Assembly (NCBI GenBank): GCA_022393335.1
Contig: JAJEKB010021002.1
Span: 1,070,739-1,134,738, forward strand
Length of the DNA stretch: 64,000 nucleotides
Source of the DNA: Macrotrachela quadricornifera
Taxonomy: Eukaryota; Rotifera; Eurotatoria; Philodinida; Philodinidae
Direction: 5' to 3'
Both the position numbers and the translations under genes were made by a program. Every line of letters begins with the position of its first letter. Within the stretch, counting starts at the first letter, position 1. The notes beneath the pieces are model-generated. The model made no database searches, was not told where the DNA came from, and saw nothing but the letters and a program-made list of their open reading frames with translations. Shown piece after piece: positions 11,440 to 22,700 of the stretch.

Positions 11440-13150
11440 TATGGCGTTGCCTATCGGTGGGCGACATCGAATCCAATGTATTAAGAACTAGGCTTGTAAA
11501 GTATAAAGATCAATTTAGTGTCCGTAATGTTAATTGAAAACATACGCTAAAATGCTACAATTTATTTGCTAAGTAAAATTATTAAAACGTTAAGTTGCCT
11601 TTTGCCAAGTAAAATTTGTATCTGTTCAGTAAATAAATTGAGTACTACGTGAAAATATTGAATGCTCAATTAACTTATATTTTCTCAGTAATAAAAATAT
11701 TTGCTAAGTTTGATATTTAATATCTAAGTAAAAATTTTTTTTGTCAGGTTAATAAATTGAAATCATAGTTATAAAACAGAATCGCTAAGTAAAAATGATT
11801 ACTACTAGGTAATTTCTGATAAAGACTAAGTACGATTACCTAAGATAGAACGAATTTTTTTTATGATGGTATAGCGTATGCATTTTCACTCCTTCTTTCC
11901 GTTAATATTATAATTATATAGATAACATTACGATATATGTATATCTTTTTTTTTTTATTCTGTTTCTCTTTCAGAGATTTTGCTACCGTTCGTTCTCTTT
12001 TCAACGATCTTAGGAATTTTCCTAACTGTCTTTGGATTTCTCTAAACTATCTCTGGATTTATCCTAACTACCAATCCATTTTCTCCAGCGCGTTGATATA
12101 TACATAGTAAATGTTTTCAAAATAAAAAAACCCAGTCATTTTCACTCGCTAATATATACATATATATCAACAAGATTTACTTTAAATTTACAAACAATGG
12201 CAAATTTTGCACCAACGCAGCAATATGAGAGCTCATTAGAATCAGAGAACAAAATGAAGATCGACCACCACCAAGCTATTCAAGAAAAGAAAATAATTAG
12301 AGGTAAACTTCATTGAATAAAAGACAGATGTTTTTCAGATGATACACAAGCTCAGATAGTACTTAAACAAGAAAAACAGTGGAGTCGATACTATTCCAAC
12401 AAAATTTATGATAAAATTAAAATTCACTATGGTCTAAGCCTCGCAATAAGACTCAAATAGATGCGATTTTATTTTCAACAGAACCAACACCTTCACTTAA
12501 AAAACGGATTGATGCATATCATTTTGCAAAATCTTCCAAATCTCTATTACAGGTATTATCTAAACAAAAGGTTTTACTAGTTAAAATGAAATACAAAAAT
12601 ATAAAAGGAAAAAATGGACATCCTTCGACCAATTTAAAGATCTCCAATTTAGGATATAAAAAGTAATTTTATCTGACAATGCATCCAAATGGAAAAACAG
12701 ACCTTACAATTGTCCAACCTTTTTCAAAGAATTTATTTGCAAACACATTATTCGTATGACGAGTAGCTTGAAGTTATGCAAACCACCTTCATCAGCAAAA
12801 GATATATCATTAAGTGAAAAACGAAAAAGAGGCCGATCATAAGAAGCAACAAAAACTTTAATGATACAATAACTGTATATTTAAATTTTTTACTTAGATA
12901 TTTTTTACGTCTCTTTACTGAGCAAAAATTGTTTATTTACCTATCGATTTCAAATATTTTGCTTAGAATTATCAAACTTATTTACGTAGAGTTTAAATAA
13001 AAAACTTCGCAAAAATAATTTTTTTACTTAGAATTGTTTCCAATAGATTACTTAGCAAAAATAAAATTTTTTACCTAGCTTTTATTTAAAATTACTTAGC
13101 ATTTAAATGGAAGCCATGCTAAAAAGTGAAATAAGAGTATGCACTCTTGC
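11440..13150 (+). mobile_element. Decayed MULE-like element with subterminal motif arrays
   Basis: About 350 bp on the left (11540-11870) repeats the word CTAAGTAAAA many times; about 230 bp on the right (12880-13110) repeats its complement TTTTACTTAG. The two arrays face each other and enclose a SWIM zinc-finger remnant at 12660-12842. Inverted subterminal arrays of one word are expected for transposase-binding sites. The outer ends are not exactly defined. Confidence 0.6.
12196..12842 (+). pseudogene. MULE transposase remnant with SWIM zinc finger
   Basis: The start MANFAPTQQYESS at 12197 and several broken frames lead to a last segment encoding ASKWKNRPYNCPTFFKEF, then ICKHIIRM and SEKRKRGRS before the TAA. 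The C-x-C/CxH pattern (CPTFFKEFICKHI) followed by a KRKRGRP-like tail is the SWIM domain end of MULE-type transposases. The DDE core is missing and stops occur, so it is not functional. Inverted CTAAGTAAAA arrays flank it. Confidence 0.6.
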
Positions 13151-13444
13151 ATAGAAAAGTACAATAGCTACGTCGAGCATTTAATATAGAGAAATAAAAG
13201 AAATAAATGGTATTCCCTGGAAGTTTTGATCTCTTCTTTCAATAATTTATTTTAAAAAGGGATCAGAACTTATGAATCAAATTTAAGCTTTTGTCATGAA
13301 CAATTATAACGGAGTATATTAACTTCTTGATAGTTCTAAGTGAACTACACCATCGCGAACTATCATGTGGCGCAATAAAACTGCATGATAGTGGCTCGAG
13401 GACGTTGCTCAACAATAACATCTATTATGTTTCAAGGTATTTTT

Positions 13445-14336
13445 GTTTATAAAGGATGGCCGCGAAGTTCTTTCTCGATTTGAATAATTCCTTTTTCTTT
13501 AACGAAGCACACATGATTTAAAATTTGTCTTTTTCATGAAAAGATGCAGTAAAAGACGCTCTACAAAATAGTCTATGGCAAATCCTTCCATAATTTATAT
13601 AGTAAGAAAGTTATAAGCTTAGAAATGTACTCCACAAAAAAGAAAAATTAACAATGAATTCGATCAAAATATTTTTACTTAAACTTCTACTTTTAAGTTT
13701 CCAAAATTAAATTCCATTTTTTAATAGAAACGCCATGAAATTCTCTAGAAAATTCTACAGAAACTTTACTTTGCGATCTTTAATCAAGACAACTAACCAA
13801 ATACTATAAGACGCGGAAAATATGTCAATATTGTAAATTCGGTATTTTTTCAGCACGAACTTTTTTGTTTGCCTATTGTTTTCATGGAAAACCTTAGCAA
13901 AAGTGAGAACTTCATTTGTTCTCAGTACATTCGAGTACGCTCTTTCTCATGGTCTGTAAAAATTTTCTTTTAGAGTACATTGTACACTTGAGAATAAAAT
14001 TTCTAAAATCGAAGACATCCATTTATGATAATCCACCTAAACAAGAAAGAATAAATCTGATTGAAAAATCTTTTGTTTTGATGGAGTTACAAGCCTATTA
14101 CTGAATGCATTATCACACGAAAAAAGTTCATGGTTAATTTTTCTTCTATGTGAAGCACATTTCTAAGCTTATAACTTTCATTTTATATGAGCTACCGAAG
14201 TCAATCAAACAGTCGTTTTGTAGAGCGTCTTTTACTGGATCTTTGTACGAAAAAAACAAATTTTGAATCATATGTTTTGTTAAAGAAAAATGTATTATTC
14301 AAATTGGGACAAAACTTCGCGGCCATCCTTTATCCT
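13445..14336. mobile_element. Foldback MITE, about 0.9 kb
   Basis: Inverted arms about 13445-13660 and 14128-14336. The ends read AAAGGATGGCCGCGAAGTT and its complement; further matches are CTTTAACGAA(C)AC, AGACGCTCTACAAAA and TTATAAGCTTAGAAATGT. A 62-codon ORF at 13916-14104 lies in the spacer and has no known domain. Confidence 0.75.
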
Positions 14337-14439
14337 TTGCTAAATTATTGAAGAATTTCCAAAATCTAGCGTCTGTAGAGTTGGCGTTTCCATTGAATCT
14401 ATCATTTGAAAAAAATATTCTTTAGTCTAATAACTCTGT

Positions 14440-14860
14440 TTCAGTACTCATACGAGAACCTCTACAAGTGATACACTCTGTTTGAGCTCATATTTTCCCT
14501 ATAGGTAGCACTCATTGACGTGGTTCCTGGTCAGGGACATCAGAAAAACTTATTTTCGAATGTTGACTTGGAACTTTGTATAGAGAGTGATCTCAACGAG
14601 AGTCGTTTATTGTGAAAGTTTCACTCCTCCTCTCTTATTTGATCACTTTTGGATCTCGAAGATGGTAGGGCCGATCGGGCTGATATTTTTTACCAGAGAT
14701 AGAGGATTTAAATTCATGAGACGCGTGTTTGAGGAAAAAATTTTCAAAATGGGTCTTGGGTTTTTTTGGAGAACCAATGGTTTTCCACGGAATCTCGTCT
14801 TGACACTGGTTTACCCCATCAAACTTTGTCTAGTTGAGCTGAATTTTTTTTAGGGGAATA
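14440..14860. repeat. Solo arm related to the 38.6-39.8 kb foldback family
   Basis: Segment 14490-14625 matches the arms of the foldback element at 38647-39803: CAGAAAAACT, TTGACTTGGAACTTT, TATAGAGAG and TTATTGTGAAAGTTTCA occur in the same order. No second arm is apparent, so it is a partial copy. The 88-codon ORF here is a by-product. Confidence 0.55.
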
Positions 14861-15670
14861 CGTACGGATGTATCTCAGAGGTAATTTTCAGCTTTCTGAA
14901 AAATCTCACTTTCTTTTTTTTAATAGCGAAAACATCTAAAGATTTTCTAGAAAACTAGTGTTGTGACCTTTGTGAACGCAATAACTTCGAATGAAAAAGA
15001 CAGAAATGAAAACGACCAATTTCATCTTTGAAGGATAGTCTCAAGCATCTGTGATAAAAATTTCAGTTCGATCGGATAAAGTTAGACAGGGAGTTCATGG
15101 TGCCAAGACCAAACACTTTGGACGAAAAACCAATTTTTGAGACAAACTCAAAATAATTTTCAGAAGTCGAAAGTTTGTTTATTAGCGATTCTATGCACTA
15201 TCTGTTATGAGGACTAAATTTAACCTCTTATTATTGAAAAAAATTTTAGTACTTTTGTGTGTACTAGTCTCTCGTAAAAATCAAATAAAAAATTGACGGT
15301 AGATCGGATCGTGCTCACTCAAACATAGATCGAAATGAACAACATCCAGTCTATCTTTACAGAATATAAACAAAAAAAAAACTTTTTTTTTTCATTTTTA
15401 TCAAAAAAGAGTGGAGACCCTTAGGACATGATGAATAGCCGAAAAAGATATGTCACTATTTAGCTCGTTCAAATTAATTCTATGTATGTTGAAAATCGTG
15501 TGCTCGAAGGACGGTGAGTGTTCGAATGCTGAAGATTGAGAATGAGAAGTCCAAACTATAAATGATTGAATATTGGACTTTTTGAAGAATGCGAATTTCA
15601 ACAGAACGGAGAAAATTTAATCGAAACTATTTTCGAGTTCTCGCCGATCCTATCGAAGGCTTTTTAAAGT
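14860..15670. other. No gene recognised
   Basis: AT-rich, probably old repeat sequence. The 66-codon minus ORF at 15401-15601 has no recognisable feature. Confidence 0.35.
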
Positions 15671-15671
15671 T

Positions 15672-15876
15672 TACTTGAGGGGACGCATGTTCACATTCCA
15701 AATCGATACAGACGAGATTAATGAGAACCTATGGTAAGTATTTTGTTTTCTTTTGCTATCTGTGAAAAAGTAAAATTTTCTTCTTAAAATCTATAGTGGT
15801 ATTTAACAAAAGGTTCTCACTAACCTTGTTCGTATCGATTTGAAGTGTAAACATGCCTCAATCCTAGGTAAAGAGA
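15672..15876. mobile_element. Small palindromic MITE
   Basis: Arms of about 58 bp (15675-15732 and 15812-15872) share TGAG.......CATGTT.ACA, CAAATCGATAC and GAGAACCT on opposite strands, with a loop of about 80 bp. No coding capacity. Confidence 0.6.
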
Positions 15877-16347
15877 ATAAGCTCATTTACTTGAGGCGTA
15901 GTGAAGATATTTAGATTTTTCTTTGGCTAAGAACTTACTGGACACCGTATAGTTACTAATCACGGATAAGTACGAATAAAAAAATCAAATATAGTTAAGT
16001 GATGATGTCAACTGTTCATGTTGTTAACGTACTAACAACTATTACTAGAACAGTTCTTTCTCGTAACACTAATCATTTTAACCAACAATATAGTGAAATA
16101 AAAATAAGTTTTCGTTTTACCAAGGAACTACTGTTTACTTTCTTTTACTATTGTTAATTCATCAAAATTTTTGATCGCTCTGCAAGAAAATAGTAGCAGA
16201 TGAAAGTTATTTTTTTTCGCCTTGCAAAAAGCCATGAAATTGAGGATTTTCACTGTAAATAATCAATATGGAAGTAAAATTTAATTTATTTCTAAAAGCG
16301 AAAATTTACATATGAAAATATAGGAAATATCGGTTAAAAATGTAAGT

Positions 16348-18913
16348 TCAAAAGCGTAGGACAAGATTTTGATCCATTCCAGTAGTATGGATATTATCGA
16401 ATGGTATTCCTGTTTGCACCACTGTTTCCCATTTAACCATATTATTTTTGAGCATGTTCATGAAAGGATGTGTTTCTGGTAGGGTACACCTAGCAGCTTG
16501 TGTAAAATATAATTTAGCCTGATCATAATCACCACGATGGGCATAAATTATAGCTATATTGTGTGCAGTTCGTGCCACATCTGGATGACCGGCAGGTAGG
16601 ATCATCTCTTTCATAGTTAGAGACTGTGTAAAATCGTCCAAAGCCAAGTCATAGTGATTTTCTCGATAATGTAGAATACCACGATTATTCAACGTATATG
16701 CAATATTTGGGTGATTTGGTGGTAGACTACTTTGAAAGATTTTAAGTGCTCGTGTAAAACAAGAAAGAGCTTCATCATATTGTTCTTTTTGGCTATAAAG
16801 ATCGCCCAAATTAACAAGAGTTCCACCAATATCTGGATGATTTTGATGGACGGTCTTGGCATAGAGTTGGAGAGCTTCTTTGAACGATTTTTCAGCCCAA
16901 TCAACAAAGCCTTGCTCGATATAAACAATCCCAATTGAATTGATTGTTTTGGCTGCACTTATTAAACGAGGTGGTCGAGCTTCGGAGTGTGATTTATGAG
17001 CGTAATGAAAATTGTCAAGTGCACGTTGATATTCACCTTTGAGACGATAAGCTCGTCCAATATTATGATAGATGCAAGCAATTTCCTCGTCATTCGGATT
17101 TGATGATTGTAAAATTGTGTGAAAATAGCTTTCAGCTTTCAAATATTCTCCTGTTTCAATCAATAAATGACCAAACATGAGAATAATAGTCGATTCGGCC
17201 ACTTTTGCCCTCTGATATTTAATATATTCCGAAGCAACCTCGGCACCTTTATCAGTGGCATTTGCCTTGATAACCCATAAATTTTCTTCAGTACTATATA
17301 TACATGATTCTATTTGAAACGCAGCTCCTAATCAATAAAAGAAGATAGTGTTATTTTATTATTTATGTAGCAATCATACCCAAATCAAAGAGCACTTCTT
17401 CTTCTTCTGGAAATTTGCTGTATTTAACGATGTCGGCAAGTATAATTGTCTTGATCGATGTGAAGTCTACAGTATACTCGAAAATAACTCTTACAACATT
17501 CTCCCGTTTCGTTGGCATTGTAGCAAAATGATACGCTATTTTACGATTACGGCTCGTTGACAAGTATCCATTAACTGAAATTAAATTGCCAACACTCTTT
17601 TTAAAGTTTTCAATTTCGTCTAATGATACTTGAAAGCCACGATAAAGATGAAGAATATTTTCTGTATTTTGATGTTTTAGTTCCTTGCAACACCTCTCTA
17701 ATTCTTTGCATAGATCGATGATATAGAAACGAAAATGATACAATGCATCGATATCTTCTGTACGTAATGCTTTATTAATAAGACGATAAACAAATGTGTC
17801 AGCAGTGTACCACGGAATAGCATCACTTGATTTGTAATTACGTTCAAAATTATCAATATTTTCTGTTTCTTTAGCATTACCTCGATAATAATCACGACAT
17901 TTTGAAATCATTAATTGTTTGGCTTGTGTACTTTCTGTCATACTAAAAAGAACATCTTTGAATAATTGGAAGAAAAGAAAAGAGCCTGATTCTCGAGTAA
18001 GATCGCGTGTTGACTTTTGGGTTTGATCATAAATGGCAAAAGCAGCCTTCTGTTTTTGAATTTGTATTTGTGCTTCTTTTATTCCATTAATCAAAGATAT
18101 TTCATTGGAAAAGTATGCTGTTACCCATGTGGGAACAACATTAGGCGGTTCTGATGTAAAGAGAAACACTGAATCAATTTGTTTTGACGTTGTTAATCGA
18201 TTAAATAAAGTGTCATCAATATAATCGATAATGAGAAATATGTTTGCTTCACTAGCCGATTCGAGTAAATCCAATGCTTCTTTTTCATTATAACAGACCT
18301 ACAAAACAATATATAGAACATAAAAATATTCTTGGACAAAAATGATTATTTAAAATTAATTTTATTTCTATCTGTTCCAGATCATAGTGGGTTATTCGAT
18401 ACAATAGGATACATGTTTAGTTATATTTGATTTTTATAAAGCACACACACTCAAACAATATGGATTGAGTTTTAGAGAGTTGAAGTATTGTTATATTAAT
18501 TATTAACTTCTTGTTTAAAAATAAACTGGATCTTCCACAATTTGTTTTTTTTTCTTATTCCAACGCAATTTCAAGATATGGCATTTCTATAGGAGACAAT
18601 TTTTCTTTTGAAGCCTTTGAACAGATTGATGATTATGCGTCAATATAGAATTTGATTTAGTAAAAAACCCAAATTTTCAATCTGAACTTACCTGAATAAA
18701 ATCGTTGACAGAACGAAGCAATTGAATTAATGTATTTTGTTCGGTAATTTCTCTATGACGTGTTAACCAGATGATTGTAATATCTTCTTCATTCCGTACT
18801 GATGAAACAGTTAAGGGGACTAGATTGAAGTGATTTTCGCGAGTGTCATCATCTCTTCGTAAATCAGCTGGACGTATAATTCGCCTGATTAAAGATCGTA
18901 TATTGCTTAACAT
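16348..18913 (-). CDS. NAD:arginine ADP-ribosyltransferase with C-terminal TPR repeats
   Basis: Three exons, 18913-18692, 18298-17380 and 17327-16348, joined at phases 0 and 1 give 706 residues without stops. After an N-terminal region of unknown role, the ART fold shows the R-S-ExE triad of arginine-specific enzymes: LYRGFQ (Arg), VNGYLSTSRN (Ser-Thr-Ser) and FPEEEEVLFDLG (ExE). It would transfer ADP-ribose from NAD to protein arginines. The last ~280 residues are at least five kinesin-light-chain-like TPR units (for example YHNIGRAYRLKGEYQRALDN, TINSIGIVYIEQGF, NLGDLYSQKEQYDEALSCF), probably for partner binding. No signal peptide, so probably cytoplasmic. ART-TPR fusions are strongly expanded in bdelloid rotifers. 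Intron 1 is about 390 bp, intron 2 only 52 bp. Confidence 0.9.
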
Positions 18914-19340
18914 TTGTCACTAAAAATCAGTAAAATATTTTTCTAAAAAATATCTTATCAAATAAAGAAAAAATATAGATCGTATATTTTGAATAATGAC
19001 GACACTTTCGTACCTACTCTGCGTTGCTTATATCGATAAATATGCACGTTTTTTTCTGAATGTATTTTTACCCACGCATAGTCAATTTTTCTTTATTACC
19101 TATCGACAATTATGTGATACGAAATCCATGTATATTATACAATGAGAGGCGTCAAGGTAAATGATTGATCAATAGCAAAATAATAAGAATTAGAAGGCCA
19201 TCATATTACTTTCTATATGTGAGACACGTGACTTGCGAAAATAACAGAATAATTTAGTCGAATAAAACGTGTACGGTTAATTCTTTTATTTCTTTCCGCT
19301 TAAATCGAATATTGTGTTGGTTAAAAGTACTTATTTAACA
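18914..19340. other. Upstream region of the ART-TPR gene
   Basis: AT-rich spacer that should hold the promoter of the minus-strand ART gene. No motif stands out. Confidence 0.35.
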
Positions 19341-21120
19341 ATACAATTGATAAATCGATGTTTTTTTACATGAAACTGTTGATCAGAACACTTCAAGGGA
19401 ATTGCACTTGTGCATTAAACGAATCGAAAGAGCTCGTCGGTATACAAGACATTTCTTGTCAAGAAGTAATCGACAATCATTCTTTTTCGCTTGTTACTCA
19501 ATTATTAACTGACAAACCAAATACAGTTGTACACCGTGATTGATGATCCATACTTGTATATACAAGTACGTAATGTATTAACTATTTTATGACATACATC
19601 TGAGCAGTTCAGTATAAGAAATCATATTCATGTGTATTGTTATGTTTCAAATTTTGCAATGTTCAACGAGAGTAAAATATTGATTTTTGTAATTGTTAAT
19701 GAATAAGTTTGTTGCATTTTTAGAAGAGTCGGAATATTGAATTACAACGACGAACATACAATATTCACAAGCACTGATCTCTTGTTAAACCACTATTGAT
19801 TACTACTACCACAGGTATGATCCTTATCTATCAAACAATTCAAATAATGATGCAGCTATACAGGAAGATATTCTAATTAAAAACAAAGATGATATTTTAA
19901 ATTGAATTGTTGAACATGATCTAGCTGCCGTTGATTGGAGTTTTAGAGATATTACCGAGATGTAGCGAGCAATAGGTGTTGATATATGTATGCATGCCGG
20001 ATTTTTTAAATGGTCGATATCGACTCGATGTACTTGAGATAAATCGATCACGCTTTAATGTTAAGATTCATTGGATTGTTAAATCAACAAATGGTCGTGT
20101 GAAGCATTTCAAATGGCAAAACCAGACCATTCAAAATACAAAAATCCCGAAAATACGTGATTATCTTCAAATTGCCTGTGATTTAATTAATACCTATCGT
20201 ACTGCAGCAATTTCTTCATTGTCTAATGATGATCAAATTACTACTAAAATGTTGGCGCATCTTCATGAATCAAACTTCCTTCAGACACCTCTTACAATGA
20301 AGTTCGTCGATGGTCGAAAAATGATGCTTTAGATCTTGGTGGTTTTCCTATTCTTACAATTGATCGATTTCGTTTAATCATTGTTGGCATGTAGCAGAAA
20401 TACCTATGCTCTAGATATCACACAACTAGTTTGCTTCTACTATTGATCTCAAAACGTAAAAACCCTCTTTATAAAATATTATAATCTTTGTCTTAAAAAC
20501 GACAAGAAACAGAATAAATATCTTTAAAATAGTTGGGCAAAAAAAATACCGTTTTGATTCTGGAAGAGTAACTGTTTTTTAACTTTACTTACAAGCCAAA
20601 CTATAGATTTATACTTTCACAAAATCCTTTAACAAAAAAATGTACTTGGAAATAACTTCAACTTAAGAGTCAGTTATTTCTATGAAAGTTGTTTTCGGTA
20701 ATATTGAGCTATCTTTATATCTGTAGATAAATCTTTTCGCTAATATTTTCTTATCATTTTTTAAGACATATTTCAATTGAAGCAAGCACGAACTTATTCA
20801 GAAGAACATTGTTCAACCACAAATTTGAATAATCAAGCAGATTTTTCTCTATCAAGCTGCAGCATCCATGGTCAATTTATACGAATTCGCTTCCAATCTC
20901 GCCGTAGCAATGCAAAATCATATTATATTGATATGCAGCTTTCCACATAAGCAATTTTGAACAACTCCTACGATTGTCCAATTGGTGATAGGCAAGTTGG
21001 TGTATGTTCACATCGTGCAGCTGCAATATGGTTTTTAGCATTGATTTTGTTGAATCACCCGATGAAGATGATCTTTTATATTCGCTTTCATGAACAACAA
21101 TAACTATGCGACTGAAAACT
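19340..21120 (+). pseudogene. DDE_4-type transposase remnant
   Basis: Scattered plus-strand frames match a DDE superfamily endonuclease (DDE_Tnp_4-like). Around 19836-19990 stop-broken sequence includes NNDAAIQEDI, a degenerate VDWSFRDITEM (catalytic D region) and CMPDFLNGRYRLDVLE; 20030-20240 encodes IHWIVKSTNGRVKHFK followed by IPKIRDYLQIACDLINTYR, where transposases have V(E)S.NGR.K. Near 20780-21050 a degraded tail has RIRFQSRRSNAKSYYIDMQ and VCSHRAAAIWFLAL, like the zinc-binding C-terminal domain of such proteins. The normal catalytic Glu is replaced by Lys (IVKSTNGR), and there are many stops, so it is inactive. The 61-codon ORF at 19358-19543 may be its N-terminal piece; this is a guess. 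Confidence 0.6.
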
Positions 21121-21357
21121 CCTAATGTCTTTCATAAACACGATCATTGTCAAACACAGCCATAGAGGGGTATAGTACATAGATATAAAAGGGAGTACAT
21201 GTAAAGATATCCACTATCAACAATGAAAAATAGCTTCGTTATCGTAAAATCCAATCAAAATACAGGTGAATATTTCGACAAAAGACCATGTTATATCGCC
21301 TTAAAGCAAAATTCAAATCTAATGCACTGTATTTACAAAATAATGGATATCAAAGAT

Positions 21358-21690
21358 ATTCCCAGGACATTCAATCCGACCTGTAGATCCGATCGTTTTC
21401 GATCTGATCCGCGTCGGATTCCATCGGAATCCGACATCTTTCATGAAAAACCGACCGGATCCAAAATGGTTTTGTCGGATTCCCATCAGCCGGATTCCGG
21501 CCCGGATTTCGTCGGAATGTAACGGAAACATAATGAAATCCGGTAGGATCTGGTCGGATTTCATCTTGTTTCCGGCGCATCCCGACGAAATCCGGGTCGG
21601 AATCCGGCTGATGGGAATCCGACAAAAACCATATGGGTTCCGACAGAAATTATATAGATCCGACAGGATCCGATTTCCTGTGTTCGCCTT
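21358..21690. mobile_element. Palindromic GGATCCGAC-type MITE, copy 1
   Basis: GC-rich palindromic element packed with the words TCCGAC/GTCGGA and GGATCC/GGATTC. CCCATCAGCCGGATTCCGG and GACGAAATCC recur on opposite strands, so the whole unit can fold. Related copies are at 39941-40174 (inverted) and 48950 onwards. Overlapping ORFs on both strands (21223-21811) come only from this repeat. Confidence 0.75.
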
Positions 21691-21699
21691 GGGTTGGAT

Positions 21700-22700
21700 G
21701 CCAGTTGCCACATGCTTTAATCATAAGATGGACAACATGCTATTGGAAAAGATTACAAGACAACTTTTTTCCAGTACCTGTTTGGACATTATTCAAGCTC
21801 TTAGTAAATAGTATTCATGTTAAAAGCATGGCTTTGATTCTGAACCATATAGTGAAGATCGAAGGTATACAAGATCACTAATATAGATCATATTGAGAGC
21901 TTATCTGACGATCACCCAAAGTAAGGCAAAAGCTTAATTGACTACTGACAGATATGGCTGATGAGGATCAAGAAAATTTTCTTTATGATAACGAAAATCT
22001 GGTTATACTTGAAGTAGGGATTGGAACATTTGAAACATATTTCACGACGAACCGCTGCTAACTTTACCTACGTTTTCCTCCAGTCATTTTTAAAAAATCC
22101 AACCGATTTCCGAATACCCATATATTCTAAAAGAGCAGTCTTTAACCCACCTTCCTATAATAAAAATAAATCTAGATTTGTTTGAGAAAAATTGAGTTTT
22201 CTAAAGCACATGAATGAGAGACCTCCTCAATATATTTATTCAGCTAAAGAACAATTTTCAATTTATTAAAAGCAATGTGTACTTTGTGCACTCTGTTTTG
22301 TGGAGTAAGTGTAAAACAGGGTGTATTTTGGAGGCAGTAGGTGTTCTGTACATTTTGCTTCCGCTTGGTACACTTGCTATTAGAAATACTGAAGTTAAGG
22401 GCAAGCTATATTTTAACCCCGTTAGATCTGTTTTGATCTCAAATTCTGAACATCTCTGATTTTATTATAATATTAAATATTGAACACATATCTTCTCAGA
22501 CAATAAGCTATATAAATTCACAATAAATATAAGCCAAGATTAAAAGAATATTGAACATAAAAAGCAAAGAAATAATTGTTATTAATAAATAAAATACAGT
22601 AGTGTATTCTTTATTCGATAAAATTCTCAATAAATAATCAACTAGACTATTTTCTATTTGTTCTAAATGAAGAAAAAATAAAATAAAAATAATAATATTT
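21700..22700. other. No gene recognised
   Basis: AT-rich sequence between the MITE and the 3' end of the receptor gene. A possible poly(A) signal for the minus-strand receptor lies near 22560-22700, where AATAAA-like words are frequent. Two short ORFs (22214-22459 and upstream) show no domain. Confidence 0.35.

Noticed and set aside
14587..14853. 88-codon ORF with hydrophobic content
   Set aside because: The sequence is a partial copy of the foldback MITE arm family at 38.6-39.8 kb, so the frame is incidental.
21223..21881. Several 80-130 codon ORFs on both strands
   Set aside because: They arise from the palindromic GGATCCGAC MITE; translated residues are SDSHQPDSGPD-type repeats seen in both orientations.
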